Shown here one piece after another: positions 17,661-27,287 of a stretch of DNA of 64,000 nt (position 1 is its first letter; each line of letters opens with the position of its first letter). The notes under the pieces were generated by a model that saw only the letters and a program-made list of their open reading frames with translations, did not search any database and was not told the origin of the DNA. The position numbers were made by a program, and so were the translations under genes. Source of the DNA: Methanosarcina flavescens. GTDB taxonomy: Archaea > Halobacteriota > Methanosarcinia > Methanosarcinales > Methanosarcinaceae. The DNA lies in contig NZ_CP032683.1 in the NCBI RefSeq assembly GCF_001304615.2, forward strand, positions 1,054,001-1,118,000, in the 5' to 3' direction.

Positions 17661-19748
17661 TTACTTTTCTTTATTGTTAAAACAGATTGTAAACTCTGTT
17701 CCCGGGTACCTCTTAAGCTCGATATAACCGTCGATTTGCTCTACAAGAATGTTTACGAGCTGGAGTCCCAGGGAATCAGTAGTTTGAAAATCAATCTCTT
17801 TGGGGATTCCTTTTCCATTATCTCTTACAGTAAGTATATAATTGAAATTATTATAATATTTAAAGTACCTATCACCTGTATGTTCCTCTCTGTCCGGATA
17901 GTCCTGTACGTCCCGATAGTTATTCGGATAGTTATCATCCGGACAATTATTGCCTGCCGGATTGGCTTTATCCTGACCCGGGATCCCATATCTTGCAGCA
18001 AATGTTTCAATCCTGCAGAGATTTATGCTGATCTCGCCTTCCCTTCTCTCAGGGAAAGCATGCTTGAGGGCATTTGAGATAAGCTCGTTTACAATAATTC
18101 CCAGCGGGATTGCAGTGCCCATGCCCAGATAAACCGGTTCGAGATTCAACTTGAGGTTTATATTGTTATTCCCCACTCTGTAAGAACTGAAAAGATCTGC
18201 GGTTAGATTTCTAAGGTAATCTGAAAAATCGAGAGTGTCCATGCTTTCACTCTCATGTAGCTTCTCGTGGATCATTGCTATGGATGCAACCCGGTTTTGA
18301 CTTTCCCTAAAGGCTTCAATTACCTCTTTGTCATCGAATTTTTCGGCCTGGAGGCTGAGCAGGGATGAAATTACCTGAAGGTTATTCTTTATGCGGTGAT
18401 GGACCTCTCTTACCCGGATTTTGTCTATTTTTTCCAGAGCTTCTTCTGCCATCTTGCGCTCAGTGATATCATAAATCAGACCCTGGAATTTCCCTGAGTT
18501 CTCAGGTTCCTCCGGAATCTTCTGGATTATTTCCCTGACCCATTTTACTTCCCCATCTTTTTTCTGTATTCGGTATTCGCTTTCAACAATAGAGTTCGGG
18601 TTTAATCTCAATTTCTTCCTTTTCTTAAAAATAGCAGGGCGGTCTTCAGCTACGACTATCTCCTGCCAGTCGACCTGTCCGGAGACTAAATCCTGCCCGG
18701 GATAGCCTGTCATCTCCTCAACAGGACCATGTATGAAAGTTATCTTAAAGTCCTTACTGAATTGGAAACCAATTCCCTGGAGATTTTGCATGAAAGAACG
18801 GTAACTGCCTGAATCTTCTTCTCGGTTTCCTCTGTAGTCTCCCTCCTCAATTCTTCGAGGCTCGATAAGATACCTCTTGCCTATCATCCTGCAAATATGA
18901 CTGTACTCATCCCCAAGGAAAGCCGCTTTCTGCCTGAGATCCTCTTCCCGGTGTTTAAGCTCCCTGAAGAACAAACTGCAGGGCTCCTCAAATCCGATGT
19001 CTACAATTGCTTTATAAATCAGGTAAAAAGACAGGAGTTTGAAAACGAGACCTATAACGTTTGAAGTTTCATCCATTTGACTGTAAAACATAAAGGACAA
19101 TTCTGAAAGGATTGCCAGGATTATGGATACTGAGAGCAGGTTGAAAACATCTTCCTCAAATCTGTCCCTGGTTATATACAGGAGAAACAAGGAGAAGAGA
19201 AACATGAAAGAAATAAAGTATCCACTAATTATTTTGAATTGTGTGAACTCTGAACCCTGGAGATAAGAATTCGGGAAACTCTGTAAAAAGAAGATTGAAA
19301 CTACGCAGGTGATGGTAATTACTGCATATATGAGAAAGGTCTTCCAGGCAAAGGCTGCATTATTTAGAGTTCGGACATTCCCCAGCCTCTCTCCAGTGTA
19401 TATTAAAAATAGCGGAGCTACCAGGAAAGTAGCACTTCTCAGGAACCTTGCAATTATGTGCAGTTGAATGGTAAGGTTTGTGTCAAACCCAGGAAACACT
19501 CCCATCCCATGGAATGCAAGCGTGCCCAAAAAGTCGACGCTTCCGACAAAAAAATACCCGATCCCCAGAATAATAAGATACCGATTCTCCAAGCGGGTTC
19601 TTGATTTCCATACTATGAGAAATATTACATATGCAACGTAGACACTGAACAACTCTACTACTGTATAAAACAGGAGATAATTGCTAAGGCTAATTAAGTA
19701 AAGCAAAATAATTATGGTGACCCAGACTACTACCTCATAGAAGTCCAC
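17661..19748 (-). CDS. MASE3-PAS sensor histidine kinase (HisKA_2 type)
   Basis: The 695-aa protein has about seven membrane helices in residues 1-255 (MASE3-like), a PAS domain ~320-435, a HisKA_2 phosphoacceptor REVHHRIKNNLQV with the His at ~451, and a HATPase domain ~530-693 (N-box NELISNALKHAF, G-box DNGKGIP at 643-649). An Asn/Tyr/Asp-rich insert (~580-635) interrupts the ATPase domain. The signal and the response regulator are unknown; no regulator gene is adjacent. HisKA_2 kinases of this layout are numerous in Methanosarcina. Confidence 0.9.
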   Translation of the reverse strand: MDFYEVVVWVTIIILLYLISLSNYLLFYTVVELFSVYVAYVIFLIVWKSRTRLENRYLIILGIGYFFVGSVDFLGTLAFHGMGVFPGFDTNLTIQLHIIARFLRSATFLVAPLFLIYTGERLGNVRTLNNAAFAWKTFLIYAVITITCVVSIFFLQSFPNSYLQGSEFTQFKIISGYFISFMFLFSLFLLYITRDRFEEDVFNLLSVSIILAILSELSFMFYSQMDETSNVIGLVFKLLSFYLIYKAIVDIGFEEPCSLFFRELKHREEDLRQKAAFLGDEYSHICRMIGKRYLIEPRRIEEGDYRGNREEDSGSYRSFMQNLQGIGFQFSKDFKITFIHGPVEEMTGYPGQDLVSGQVDWQEIVVAEDRPAIFKKRKKLRLNPNSIVESEYRIQKKDGEVKWVREIIQKIPEEPENSGKFQGLIYDITERKMAEEALEKIDKIRVREVHHRIKNNLQVISSLLSLQAEKFDDKEVIEAFRESQNRVASIAMIHEKLHESESMDTLDFSDYLRNLTADLFSSYRVGNNNINLKLNLEPVYLGMGTAIPLGIIVNELISNALKHAFPERREGEISINLCRIETFAARYGIPGQDKANPAGNNCPDDNYPNNYRDVQDYPDREEHTGDRYFKYYNNFNYILTVRDNGKGIPKEIDFQTTDSLGLQLVNILVEQIDGYIELKRYPGTEFTICFNNKEK

Positions 19749-19875
19749 TTTTAGCGTATTTTCCCTGACGTCTAAGATGTTCAGTTACCCCCGTTACACT
19801 TAAACCCTGAAAAGTTAAGTATCTATATTAAATATCTATAATAAGATTGAGTTTGTTTACACTATAGTTCTTCTC

Positions 19876-20914
19876 TCAACTAGTTACACTTTTAATTTGT
19901 GGATAAAATTTTTCTATCCAGCTTTTTGCAAATGATAGCGAACCCTCTATCCTGTTAAATTCATTTTTGATTATATTTCTCAAATGTTCTTTTGATTGAA
20001 TAAATCTGACCGATACTTCTCTTTTAATTGTTTTCCATATTAACTCTACAGGATTCAAATCTGGTGAATAAGGTGGAAGAAACACAAGTTTAATTCCCAA
20101 TTCTTTTGCTTTCATCTTTGTTTTATCTGCTTTATGTGCTTTAAAATTATCAAGTATAAGTACTATGATTTTTCCTCTGTTCTCTTCCATTATTTTTTCA
20201 AGAAACTCACATACGCTTTCTGCCTTTGAACTCTCTTTAAAATCAATCAGATTATTCCCATTAATTGAGTAAAAGGCAAATGCATTTGCCTTTATGTAAT
20301 CTGTATTTTTTATCATTGAAGATTTTGTAAATGACCACAAACGCTGCGTATTTGCTTTTGTTTGTGGTGAGGATTCATCAAGGAAACCTATTACATATTT
20401 CTAATGTGAAAGAGGATACTTTGGAACTGTTTCACTTAACTTTTTTTAAAATTTCTTCTGCATCTTTAGGTCTCCTGTAGTCGAGAATATAAGGTTTTGA
20501 ATGATGCATTCCAAAGTTTTTCAGTATAACTCCTATCCTTTTTAATGAGTACTCAACGCCATATTTTTCCTTTATTAGCTCTAATACTTCTCTGGTAGTC
20601 CAGAAATCTTTCTTTTTCAACAAACTCTTTAATTCTATCATTTGTTCGTCAGTAAGCTTAGGCTTTCTTCCTCCACCAAATTGTGGCATCAAGGCGGCAT
20701 AGCCGCCTTTATTCCAATAATCTTGCCAATAATAGCCACATTTCTTAGTTACCCCAACTTTGATGGCAGCTTCTTCAACAGAACCTCCTAAATACCTAAA
20801 TTTGATAAAATAAAGCCTTTTTAGAACGCGAGAGTTATTTTCATGTTTGATTAAGGAGTTAACCTCATCAAGACTTAACTTCTGATCAATAGCAATTTGT
20901 TCCTTCCCCACCAT
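19876..20914 (-). mobile_element. IS630-family transposase copy, frame-split with an in-frame UAG
   Basis: The first frame (20432-20914, 160 aa) holds the HTH (VGVTKKCGYYWQDYW, GGGRKPKL). The DDE half (19876-20340) includes VLILDNFKAHKA and the Asn-Pro-Val-Glu motif LNPVELIWK with the last catalytic Glu. The first frame ends right after A7 at about 20440-20446. Slipping back one base at A-AAA-AAA continues through ETVPKYPLSH to a TAG at 20401-20403, then KYVIGFLDESSPQTKAN and the DDE half. IS630 elements often use -1 frameshifting, and UAG can be pyrrolysine in Methanosarcina. Otherwise it is a dead copy. Terminal repeats were not resolved. Confidence 0.8.
20401..20403 (-). other. In-frame UAG inside the IS630 transposase
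   Basis: CTA on the plus strand is TAG on the coding strand, between PLSH and KYVIGFLDES. Both sides are conserved-looking transposase sequence. It could be a nonsense mutation of CAG/TGG or a pyrrolysine codon. No PYLIS-like element was looked for with a folding program. Confidence 0.6.
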
Positions 20915-21537
20915 AAAAGGATAATATGAGTTAATGTGTGTAATACCTTACGTCAAGGACTATAAATTGTTAGGCATACAAAGCAGCTTTAAACCCATAA
21001 TAAAACCTGGCATTGTTTTAGACTTGCAAAGACTTACAAGTGAATGGAAAGGGAAGAGCAGGACGGATCGCAGAAAAGAGATTAAGAAGAAGCCCGGAAG
21101 CTCTAATCCCGTTTACCGTATCCCCCCAATACAGCAGCCCAGCCGATATTTCCCCCCAGATATATCGATTCTGAGCAGGATAGGCCTCCAGGCAATTCTT
21201 TAATTTATTTCATACTAGACTTACTTCCTAACTCCACAATATATTAAGGACATGAATTATTTTAAATTAATTATTCAAAAAATAAGATGCAAACAAAATA
21301 TAAATTGGCATCAAATATTTTAAGCTCTGATGGATTTCACATGAGCGATACATCTGGAAAAAAGAATAATTGTTTTTAAAATTTAATTTTTCCTAGCTTT
21401 CACTTCATATAAGGAAGTAATTATATAATATTTTAAGCTTAATTATATTAATCTATACGTTTAAGGGTTTGAACATGTAATATAATTATTATGGCTTATC
21501 TTATCAATTAATTCATTCAACAGGGGTTGAGGGAAAT
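20915..21537. other. Intergenic between IS630 and the phosphoribosyltransferase gene, nothing recognised
   Basis: About 620 bases, strongly AT-rich after 21200. A short 89-codon frame at 20934 has no start-site support. GGGGTTGAGGGAA before 21538 holds a ribosome binding site. Confidence 0.4.
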
Positions 21538-22191
21538 ATGTCATTTTTTAAAGATAGGGTGGATGCTGGAAGAAGGCTGGCGAAAGAGCTTTCTAAATAT
21601 GCAAATCGTTCGGATGTATTGATACTCGCGCTCCCACGGGGTGGCGTTCCAGTGGCATTTGAGGTTGCAAAGGAACTGAATGTAAAAATGGATGTGTTTA
21701 TAGTGCGGAAACTGGGAGTGCCCGGAAATGAAGAACTGGCAATGGGAGCTATTGCTTCTAACGATATCCGCGTGTTGAATGAAGATGTTGTCAGGTCGTT
21801 TCAGGTACCCGATAGAGTAATTGCTACCGTAGCTGCGAATGAGCTCAGGGAACTTGAGCGCAGAGAACGCCTTTATCGCGGAGACAGGCCCAAACCCGAT
21901 ATAAGTGGGTCGACTGTAATTTTGATAGATGACGGCCTTGCTACGGGCGCAACAATGCGTGCAGCTGCAGCTGCCCTTAAAACCAAAAACCCGGCTAAAA
22001 TCGTTGTTGCAGTGCCAACAGCTGCACCTGACACATGCGAATTTTTCGGAAGGGAGGTAGACGAAGTAATATGTGTGACTACGCCTGAACCTTTCTATGG
22101 GGTTGGAGCCTGGTACGTTGATTTCAGGCAGACAACTGACGAAGAGGTAATTGAACTCCTGGAAAAGGCAAGAACTCTTCCGGCTAAATGA
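21538..22191 (+). CDS. Phosphoribosyltransferase-family protein
   Basis: The 217-aa protein has the PRPP-binding motif VILIDDGLATGATMRAA (residues ~122-138) and an N-terminal ALPRGGVPVAFEVAK block with an RKLGVPGNEELAMGA hood-region motif. These are typical of the phosphoribosyltransferase domain that in many bacteria is fused or adjacent to a dienelactone-hydrolase-like domain. The substrate is unknown. The next gene, 67 bases downstream, encodes exactly such a hydrolase, so both probably form one operon. Confidence 0.85.
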   Translation: MSFFKDRVDAGRRLAKELSKYANRSDVLILALPRGGVPVAFEVAKELNVKMDVFIVRKLGVPGNEELAMGAIASNDIRVLNEDVVRSFQVPDRVIATVAANELRELERRERLYRGDRPKPDISGSTVILIDDGLATGATMRAAAAALKTKNPAKIVVAVPTAAPDTCEFFGREVDEVICVTTPEPFYGVGAWYVDFRQTTDEEVIELLEKARTLPAK

Positions 22192-22258
22192 AAACTGATT
22201 TGATATCTGCTTGTATCCGAATCTGTGATTAATAGCAGAACTTTTTGGGGGGATTGGC

Positions 22259-22939
22259 ATGAGCGAATTATCGAGTAAAAGCAAGAGCAGTAATGAGATT
22301 CAAATCCCGATTGATTCCATCACACTTGAAGGAAATCTCACTATTCCTGAAGAAGCGAAAGGAATTGTTGTTTTTGCACACGGCAGCGGGAGCAGTCGTT
22401 TTAGCTCGCGGAACCGGTTTGTTGCACAGGAACTTCAGAAGGAAGGCCTCGGAACGCTGTTATTCGACCTGTTGACAGCCGAAGAGGAGAGAATTGACAT
22501 GGTAACGGCCCATCTCAGGTTTGATATTGACCTGCTTGCAAACCGGCTTGTTGAGGTTACAAACTGGCTTTTGAGCAATCCTGATACTAAAAACCTCAAT
22601 ATAGGTTATTTTGGCGCCAGTACGGGAGCTGCAGCCGCACTCATAGCTGCAAAAGAGCATGCAGGTGTTGTAAAAGCAGTCGTCTCCAGGGGAGGAAGAC
22701 CTGATCTTGCTGAAAAAGCTCTGCCGGATGTAAAGGCTCCAACACTGCTTATTGTGGGCGGGCAGGATTTTCAGGTAATCGAGATGAATCAGTGGGCATT
22801 AGACCGGTTGAAGGCAGAGCAGAAAGAACTTAAAATCGTTCCCGGAGCAACTCATCTTTTCGAAGAGCCGGGCACACTTGAAGAAGTTGCAGATTTAGCT
22901 GGAGAATGGTTTAAAAGATATCTTCTGGAAGGGAAATAA
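22259..22939 (+). CDS. Dienelactone hydrolase-like alpha/beta hydrolase
   Basis: The 226-aa protein shows VVFAHGSGSSR (oxyanion side), a nucleophile motif GYFGASTGAAAALIA with Ser in GASTG, an Asp in IVGGQDF and a late His in GATHLFEEP, so the catalytic triad is complete. GGGGGGATTGGC precedes the ATG. The pairing with the phosphoribosyltransferase upstream recurs in bacteria, where the two domains are sometimes one protein; the joint substrate is unknown. Confidence 0.85.
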   Translation: MSELSSKSKSSNEIQIPIDSITLEGNLTIPEEAKGIVVFAHGSGSSRFSSRNRFVAQELQKEGLGTLLFDLLTAEEERIDMVTAHLRFDIDLLANRLVEVTNWLLSNPDTKNLNIGYFGASTGAAAALIAAKEHAGVVKAVVSRGGRPDLAEKALPDVKAPTLLIVGGQDFQVIEMNQWALDRLKAEQKELKIVPGATHLFEEPGTLEEVADLAGEWFKRYLLEGK

Positions 22940-23000
22940 CAGGTAAGTAGCGAATTGTTGAATGAGTAAAAAATAACGATTGCTTTGTTTTAGTTTATTC

Positions 23001-23016
23001 GGCTCTGTAGAGAACC
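23001..23016. repeat. Solo IS5-type end (GGCTCTGTAGAGAACC)
   Basis: It matches the IS end at 5139-5154 (GGCTCTGTAGA identical, then a single change). No transposase flanks it, so it is probably the scar of a lost element. Confidence 0.35.
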
Positions 23017-23080
23017 TATCGAAATCAGCTTAAACAGGCTAAAACTAGAGTTTCTAAGGTAAATATTTTCGCTTACTTCA

Positions 23081-23161
23081 TAACTACGGAATACACGGAA
23101 AGCACCGACGAGCTGTACCCGTATTATCCCTATTCCGCGTTTTCCGTGCTTTTCGTGGTTA
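23081..23161. repeat. Imperfect long inverted repeat between convergent genes
   Basis: TAACTACGGAATACACGGAA (23081-23100, arm continues to 23105) and the arm 23137-23161 pair at 19 of 25 positions around a ~30-base centre. The ACGGAAA-type words resemble eroded dispersed repeats seen in Methanosarcina genomes, and it may also act as a terminator. Confidence 0.5.
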
Positions 23162-23224
23162 ACGATTCCTACAAAGCCGTTTATATCTTCCGTCCCTGTT
23201 TCAGTCCTGTTATCTGCTACAGAT

Positions 23225-25318
23225 CTAAAGCTCACTTTTAAAATGTATAATAAACTTTGTTCCATTTCTCCTTTCCAGATCTAAACTGCCCTCTATCTGG
23301 TTTATAAGAGCGTTTACAAGCTGCAAACCCAGAGATTCAGGGTTCCTGAAATCGAGCCCTTCCGGAAACCCTTTCCCATTGTCTGCATAAATAAGCTTAT
23401 AATTTTTACTCGCTCCGGAAAGCTTTCCTGAGCTTTCAAGAAGGATTTCACCCGTGGAATTATTTCCTGTTATTTCTTCTATAGATTTTTCTCTGACCAG
23501 TGAAATCGAGATTTCACCGCCTGCTCCTGCTGGAAAAGCGTACTTAATAGAATTTGTAAACAGTTCATTTATTATAATGCCCAGGGAAACCGCAGTATCG
23601 ACCTCCAGGAAAACAGTACTGATATCAAGCTTTACGCGAATTTCACCGGTTTTGGTATTGTATGATTTGATAAGATCGGCTATCAGTTTACGGAGATAGG
23701 ACGAAAAATCAAGAGAATCCAATTTTCCAGATTCGTAGAGCTCCTGGTGAATAAGAGACATCGATAGAATACGGCTTTCGCTTTCCTTAAAAGCTTCAAT
23801 GACCTTTCTGTCACTGAACTTTTCAGCCTGAAGATCAAGCAGGGACGAAACTATCTGCAGGTTGTTTTTAATTCTATGGTTGATCTCTCTCTTCCGCAAC
23901 TGCTCAGCTTTTTTCTTTTCCGTAATGTCCCTGCACATCTCAAGGATGCCTATAATTTTTCCATCCTCTCCGGTTACAGGAATTGCCTGAATGTACCAGG
24001 TCTTGCCATCCTTTGTAGTAAATTCCCCTGATTTTTTATTGCCTGTTACAAAAATCCGCTCAAAATTCAGGTAACTGGATAGAAGGCCAACTGTACCAGG
24101 AATATCTTTAAGGGACATTCCAATTGCCTTTTGAAGCTCTATGTTCATACATTCAAGGGCAGACCTGTTTACCCAGATAATTTTAAGCTCAGGGCTTACG
24201 AAAATAACCAGCTCATTCAGGGAATCGAGCAGGACTTTCTTTTCTTGTTCCTGTGCCTTTAATTCCTGTTCTGCAAGATTAATTTCATTTAACATCCCGT
24301 TAATCTCTTTTGAAAGGCGATAGAGCTCATCATTATTCTCAAGGGACAACCTTCGGGAAAGATCCCTCTCCGACCTGATCCGAGTAACGAAATCGTCAAT
24401 TTGTATTATTCTTGAGACGAACAGCCTGTCAAGTGCAAATTTAACTCCTATGCCTGTCATAAGTCCGGTTAGTAAAAGGAAAAAATACATATTATCCAGG
24501 ATTCTCTCGCCATTTGAATAGAGCCTTCTGGGGAAATCTGCTTTAATAATAAGGGCAGGCTTGCCTGAAATATCTTCTAATTCGAAGAAACCTGCTATTC
24601 TCTCATCGTTTTCAGGTATAATGATGGGTCTATCTGGAAAATCCGAAAAGCTTTTAATCTGTGATCTGACGTCAGCAGGCAATTCTTCATAAGTTCTGTA
24701 CATTGTAAGGGAATAACAGGTAGCATCTTCGAAAGAAGCCAGAAGTGCCTCATCAAAATATTTTCCGAAAATCAAAGTGCCTCTCACAGGTCCCTTTGAA
24801 TTTGACGTAAGGATTGGATGACAGGCAATAAACATAGGGCTTTCTTCGAGTAATACAAAACCGCTTATGGTTTCATTTTCTGCTTTTGTAAGAAGAGTTC
24901 CGTCTTTTATCAGTTGAAGTAACTCCTGAGGGACCGATACTTCTTCTGCGGTATCAATATCTATTGATTTTGCATAGACCACATCTCCGGATTCGTTTAC
25001 AAAAAGTGTCACATGAAGCTTGATTCCTGCAAGGGTCTGATTCTGTAGATTTACATTGATATATTGCAGGTTTCCATTCTCAATAAATTCATAAGTATCA
25101 TCCCAACAAGCCCAATCCTGCACGATGGAATCCAAGTACTCCTGTTCAGCTGAAACGGCATTCTGTACTCTTTCTACATTCTCCAGTGTATCATTATGTT
25201 CAAGTTCCAGAAAGTTAGAACGCTGCATGCTATAGGTGAGAGTAAAGGCAGCTGTAAGAACAGCAAAAATTAAAAGGGTTACTAAAAGAACCTTTTTACT
25301 GATATCTATTCTGGACAC
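23225..25318 (-). CDS. CHASE4-PAS sensor histidine kinase (HisKA_2 type)
   Basis: The 697-aa protein has an N-terminal helix (~10-28), an extracytoplasmic CHASE4-like domain with WACWDDTYEF and the segment to ~270, a second helix (~275-295), a HAMP-like linker, a PAS domain (~365-470), HisKA_2 EINHRIKNNLQIVSSLL with its His near 481, and a HATPase domain with N-box NELFTNSIKYAF and DNGKGFPEGL. It probably senses a small external ligand. No cognate regulator is adjacent. Confidence 0.9.
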   Translation of the reverse strand: MSRIDISKKVLLVTLLIFAVLTAAFTLTYSMQRSNFLELEHNDTLENVERVQNAVSAEQEYLDSIVQDWACWDDTYEFIENGNLQYINVNLQNQTLAGIKLHVTLFVNESGDVVYAKSIDIDTAEEVSVPQELLQLIKDGTLLTKAENETISGFVLLEESPMFIACHPILTSNSKGPVRGTLIFGKYFDEALLASFEDATCYSLTMYRTYEELPADVRSQIKSFSDFPDRPIIIPENDERIAGFFELEDISGKPALIIKADFPRRLYSNGERILDNMYFFLLLTGLMTGIGVKFALDRLFVSRIIQIDDFVTRIRSERDLSRRLSLENNDELYRLSKEINGMLNEINLAEQELKAQEQEKKVLLDSLNELVIFVSPELKIIWVNRSALECMNIELQKAIGMSLKDIPGTVGLLSSYLNFERIFVTGNKKSGEFTTKDGKTWYIQAIPVTGEDGKIIGILEMCRDITEKKKAEQLRKREINHRIKNNLQIVSSLLDLQAEKFSDRKVIEAFKESESRILSMSLIHQELYESGKLDSLDFSSYLRKLIADLIKSYNTKTGEIRVKLDISTVFLEVDTAVSLGIIINELFTNSIKYAFPAGAGGEISISLVREKSIEEITGNNSTGEILLESSGKLSGASKNYKLIYADNGKGFPEGLDFRNPESLGLQLVNALINQIEGSLDLERRNGTKFIIHFKSEL

Positions 25319-25660
25319 CCCACAGCCTGTAAATAAGAAAAAACTAAAATTTATTAAAGTATAAAGGGGGAACAGTATATAAAATTTAGGATAAATATGA
25401 GATAAATTTAAAGGAAAGAATACTTTTCTCGAATTTCAAGTGTTTGCAGCTACAGAGAGAATAATATCGGAAATTGTTCTCAAAATTTAGTCTTGATACA
25501 CAGGGATATACATAGAAACATATTCAATAGGGTCCATCGTATGGTAAGGATATATTATAAATGAAAAAAAATTAAGAGTCGAGCTCAATAGATTAAAAAA
25601 AATTGAGAGCTATGACGTTTATGAAGATGTATTAACAGACAGATAAGTTATTTATCGAAA
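25319..25660. other. Intergenic upstream of the CHASE4 kinase
   Basis: About 340 AT-rich bases containing the promoter of the kinase. A minus-strand TTTATACTTTAATAAATTT run near 25350-25370 is a TATA-like candidate. No gene seen. Confidence 0.35.
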
Positions 25661-27166
25661 TCACCGATACTGGTTCTGCTCCTTTACTTTCTTCTCCAGA
25701 AGCCCATAAACAGCAGGACTCTGAATTACTTCTCCCCTGGCATTATAACGAGAACCGTGGCAATGGCAGTCCCAGGTTCTATCAGCATCATTCCAGGATA
25801 CCGTGCATCCCATGTGCCTGCAGGCAGGATTGAGAGTATAAAGTACGCCCTGAGGGTCCCTGTATACAGCCACCTTGTCCTCTCCTTTCTCAACAAGGGT
25901 GCCCTGACCTGGTTCAACTTCTGGGAGATCTTCCCGGATAATGAGTTCGGATATTTCTCTGAACCTTGATGGATCGTATACCTCAGCCCACGGATTATCC
26001 CTGCCAAGAATCATATCCGTGATTATCACTGCTGCCGCAGTGCCAGTTGTCATGCCCCACTTCCCGAATCCGGTAGCCAGATAGGAATGCTCGCTGTCCG
26101 GAGTAAGCCTTCCTATAAGCGGCACACCATCTTCAGATACTACATCCTCAGTTAACCAGTGGTAGTCAATAGACCTTACATTATAGATCGACCTTGCCCA
26201 ATCCTCAAGCTGCCTGTAGTGCTGATGTGTTGGATTTCCACTCCCTGTCGGATGCCCGTCGCCAACTGCAAGCACAAGTTCACCTCCCTCAGCAGGCTGG
26301 GAGCGGAGGGACCGGGCAGGCTCCTCAGCATTTATAAACATTCCATCCGGAAATGTTTCTTCAATGCGTAGTCCAAGTACATACGACATAGACTGAGATA
26401 GTTTTTTGAACAGTTCTCCTGGCTTATCAAGGATCGGGAAATGCGTTGCCTGAATTACATCGTCAGCTCTTACTGTCCCCCTATCAGTTTTAATTACTAC
26501 GGGCTCTCCTCCTTCTATCCCGAGTGCCCGAGTTTTCTCAAAAATATAGCAACTATCTCCCTCAATCTCTCTGGCAAGGGCACACAGGTATTTTCGAGGA
26601 TGAAACTGTGCCTGTCTGTTAAAGCGGACTGCTCCGTAGGTCTCAAAAGGCAACGGTAGACTATTTTCAAATGAGGCTGGAAGCCCCAGGCTCCTGGCTG
26701 CTCGGACCTCATCCAGAATTTTCTGTGCAGAATTTTCAGAACCTGCATAGACATACGCCGACTTTTGAGCGAAGTCACAGGATATGTCCCATGAACGAAC
26801 GATATACTCTATTCTGTCGATTGCCGCCTGATTAGCCTCAGCGTACTGTTTCGCCTGTGCTCTTCCAAATCGTGAGATCAGTCTGTCATAAATAAGGTTG
26901 TGCTGGGATGTGATTTTTGCTGTTGTATAGCCTGTAGCTCCTTTTATTATCCTGTCTGCCTCGATAACTGCGACAGACACCCCCACTTCCTTCAAAAGAA
27001 AAGCCGAAGTAATTCCGACTATTCCTCCCCCGATTATCGCCACGTCAACATTAATATCCCCTGAGAGAGCAGGATAGTTTGATTCAGGGGTAGTTGCTAG
27101 CCAGTATGATTCTGCCCTGCCAGGCAGAGTATAACCAGTATTTTTCCCATGTGTCATATTTTTCAC
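25661..27166 (-). CDS. FAD-dependent oxidoreductase (DAO fold) with C-terminal Rieske [2Fe-2S] domain
   Basis: Residues ~40-400 are a DAO/glycine-oxidase-type FAD domain starting with VAIIGGGIVGITSAF and with a GFGKWGMTTGTAAA block late. Residues ~430-490 carry the Rieske motif, CRHMGCTVSWNDADRTWDC (C-x-H first pair) and CHCHGSRY (C-x2-H second pair), so the cluster ligands are complete. The layout matches bacterial YhfW-type proteins; substrate unknown. It is a close paralog of the next gene, 121 bases upstream on the same strand. Start GTG at 27166 or ATG 27157. Confidence 0.88.
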   Translation of the reverse strand: MKNMTHGKNTGYTLPGRAESYWLATTPESNYPALSGDINVDVAIIGGGIVGITSAFLLKEVGVSVAVIEADRIIKGATGYTTAKITSQHNLIYDRLISRFGRAQAKQYAEANQAAIDRIEYIVRSWDISCDFAQKSAYVYAGSENSAQKILDEVRAARSLGLPASFENSLPLPFETYGAVRFNRQAQFHPRKYLCALAREIEGDSCYIFEKTRALGIEGGEPVVIKTDRGTVRADDVIQATHFPILDKPGELFKKLSQSMSYVLGLRIEETFPDGMFINAEEPARSLRSQPAEGGELVLAVGDGHPTGSGNPTHQHYRQLEDWARSIYNVRSIDYHWLTEDVVSEDGVPLIGRLTPDSEHSYLATGFGKWGMTTGTAAAVIITDMILGRDNPWAEVYDPSRFREISELIIREDLPEVEPGQGTLVEKGEDKVAVYRDPQGVLYTLNPACRHMGCTVSWNDADRTWDCHCHGSRYNARGEVIQSPAVYGLLEKKVKEQNQYR

Positions 27167-27287
27167 TTAACCTTTGTTCTAGTTTATCTAGGAGATCGAA
27201 CACTTCTCTCATCGATAAAGAGCGAACGCTTATAGGATAAAGATCTCGCCCGGTGCAATCATGCAGTCCTGAAAAGATAATGGAATC

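Noticed and set aside
20934-21203. 89-codon plus-strand frame after IS630
   Set aside because: No ribosome binding site and no recognisable domain; composition looks non-coding.
21541-22284. 247-codon minus-strand frame over the phosphoribosyltransferase gene
   Set aside because: Antisense shadow of a clear enzyme gene.
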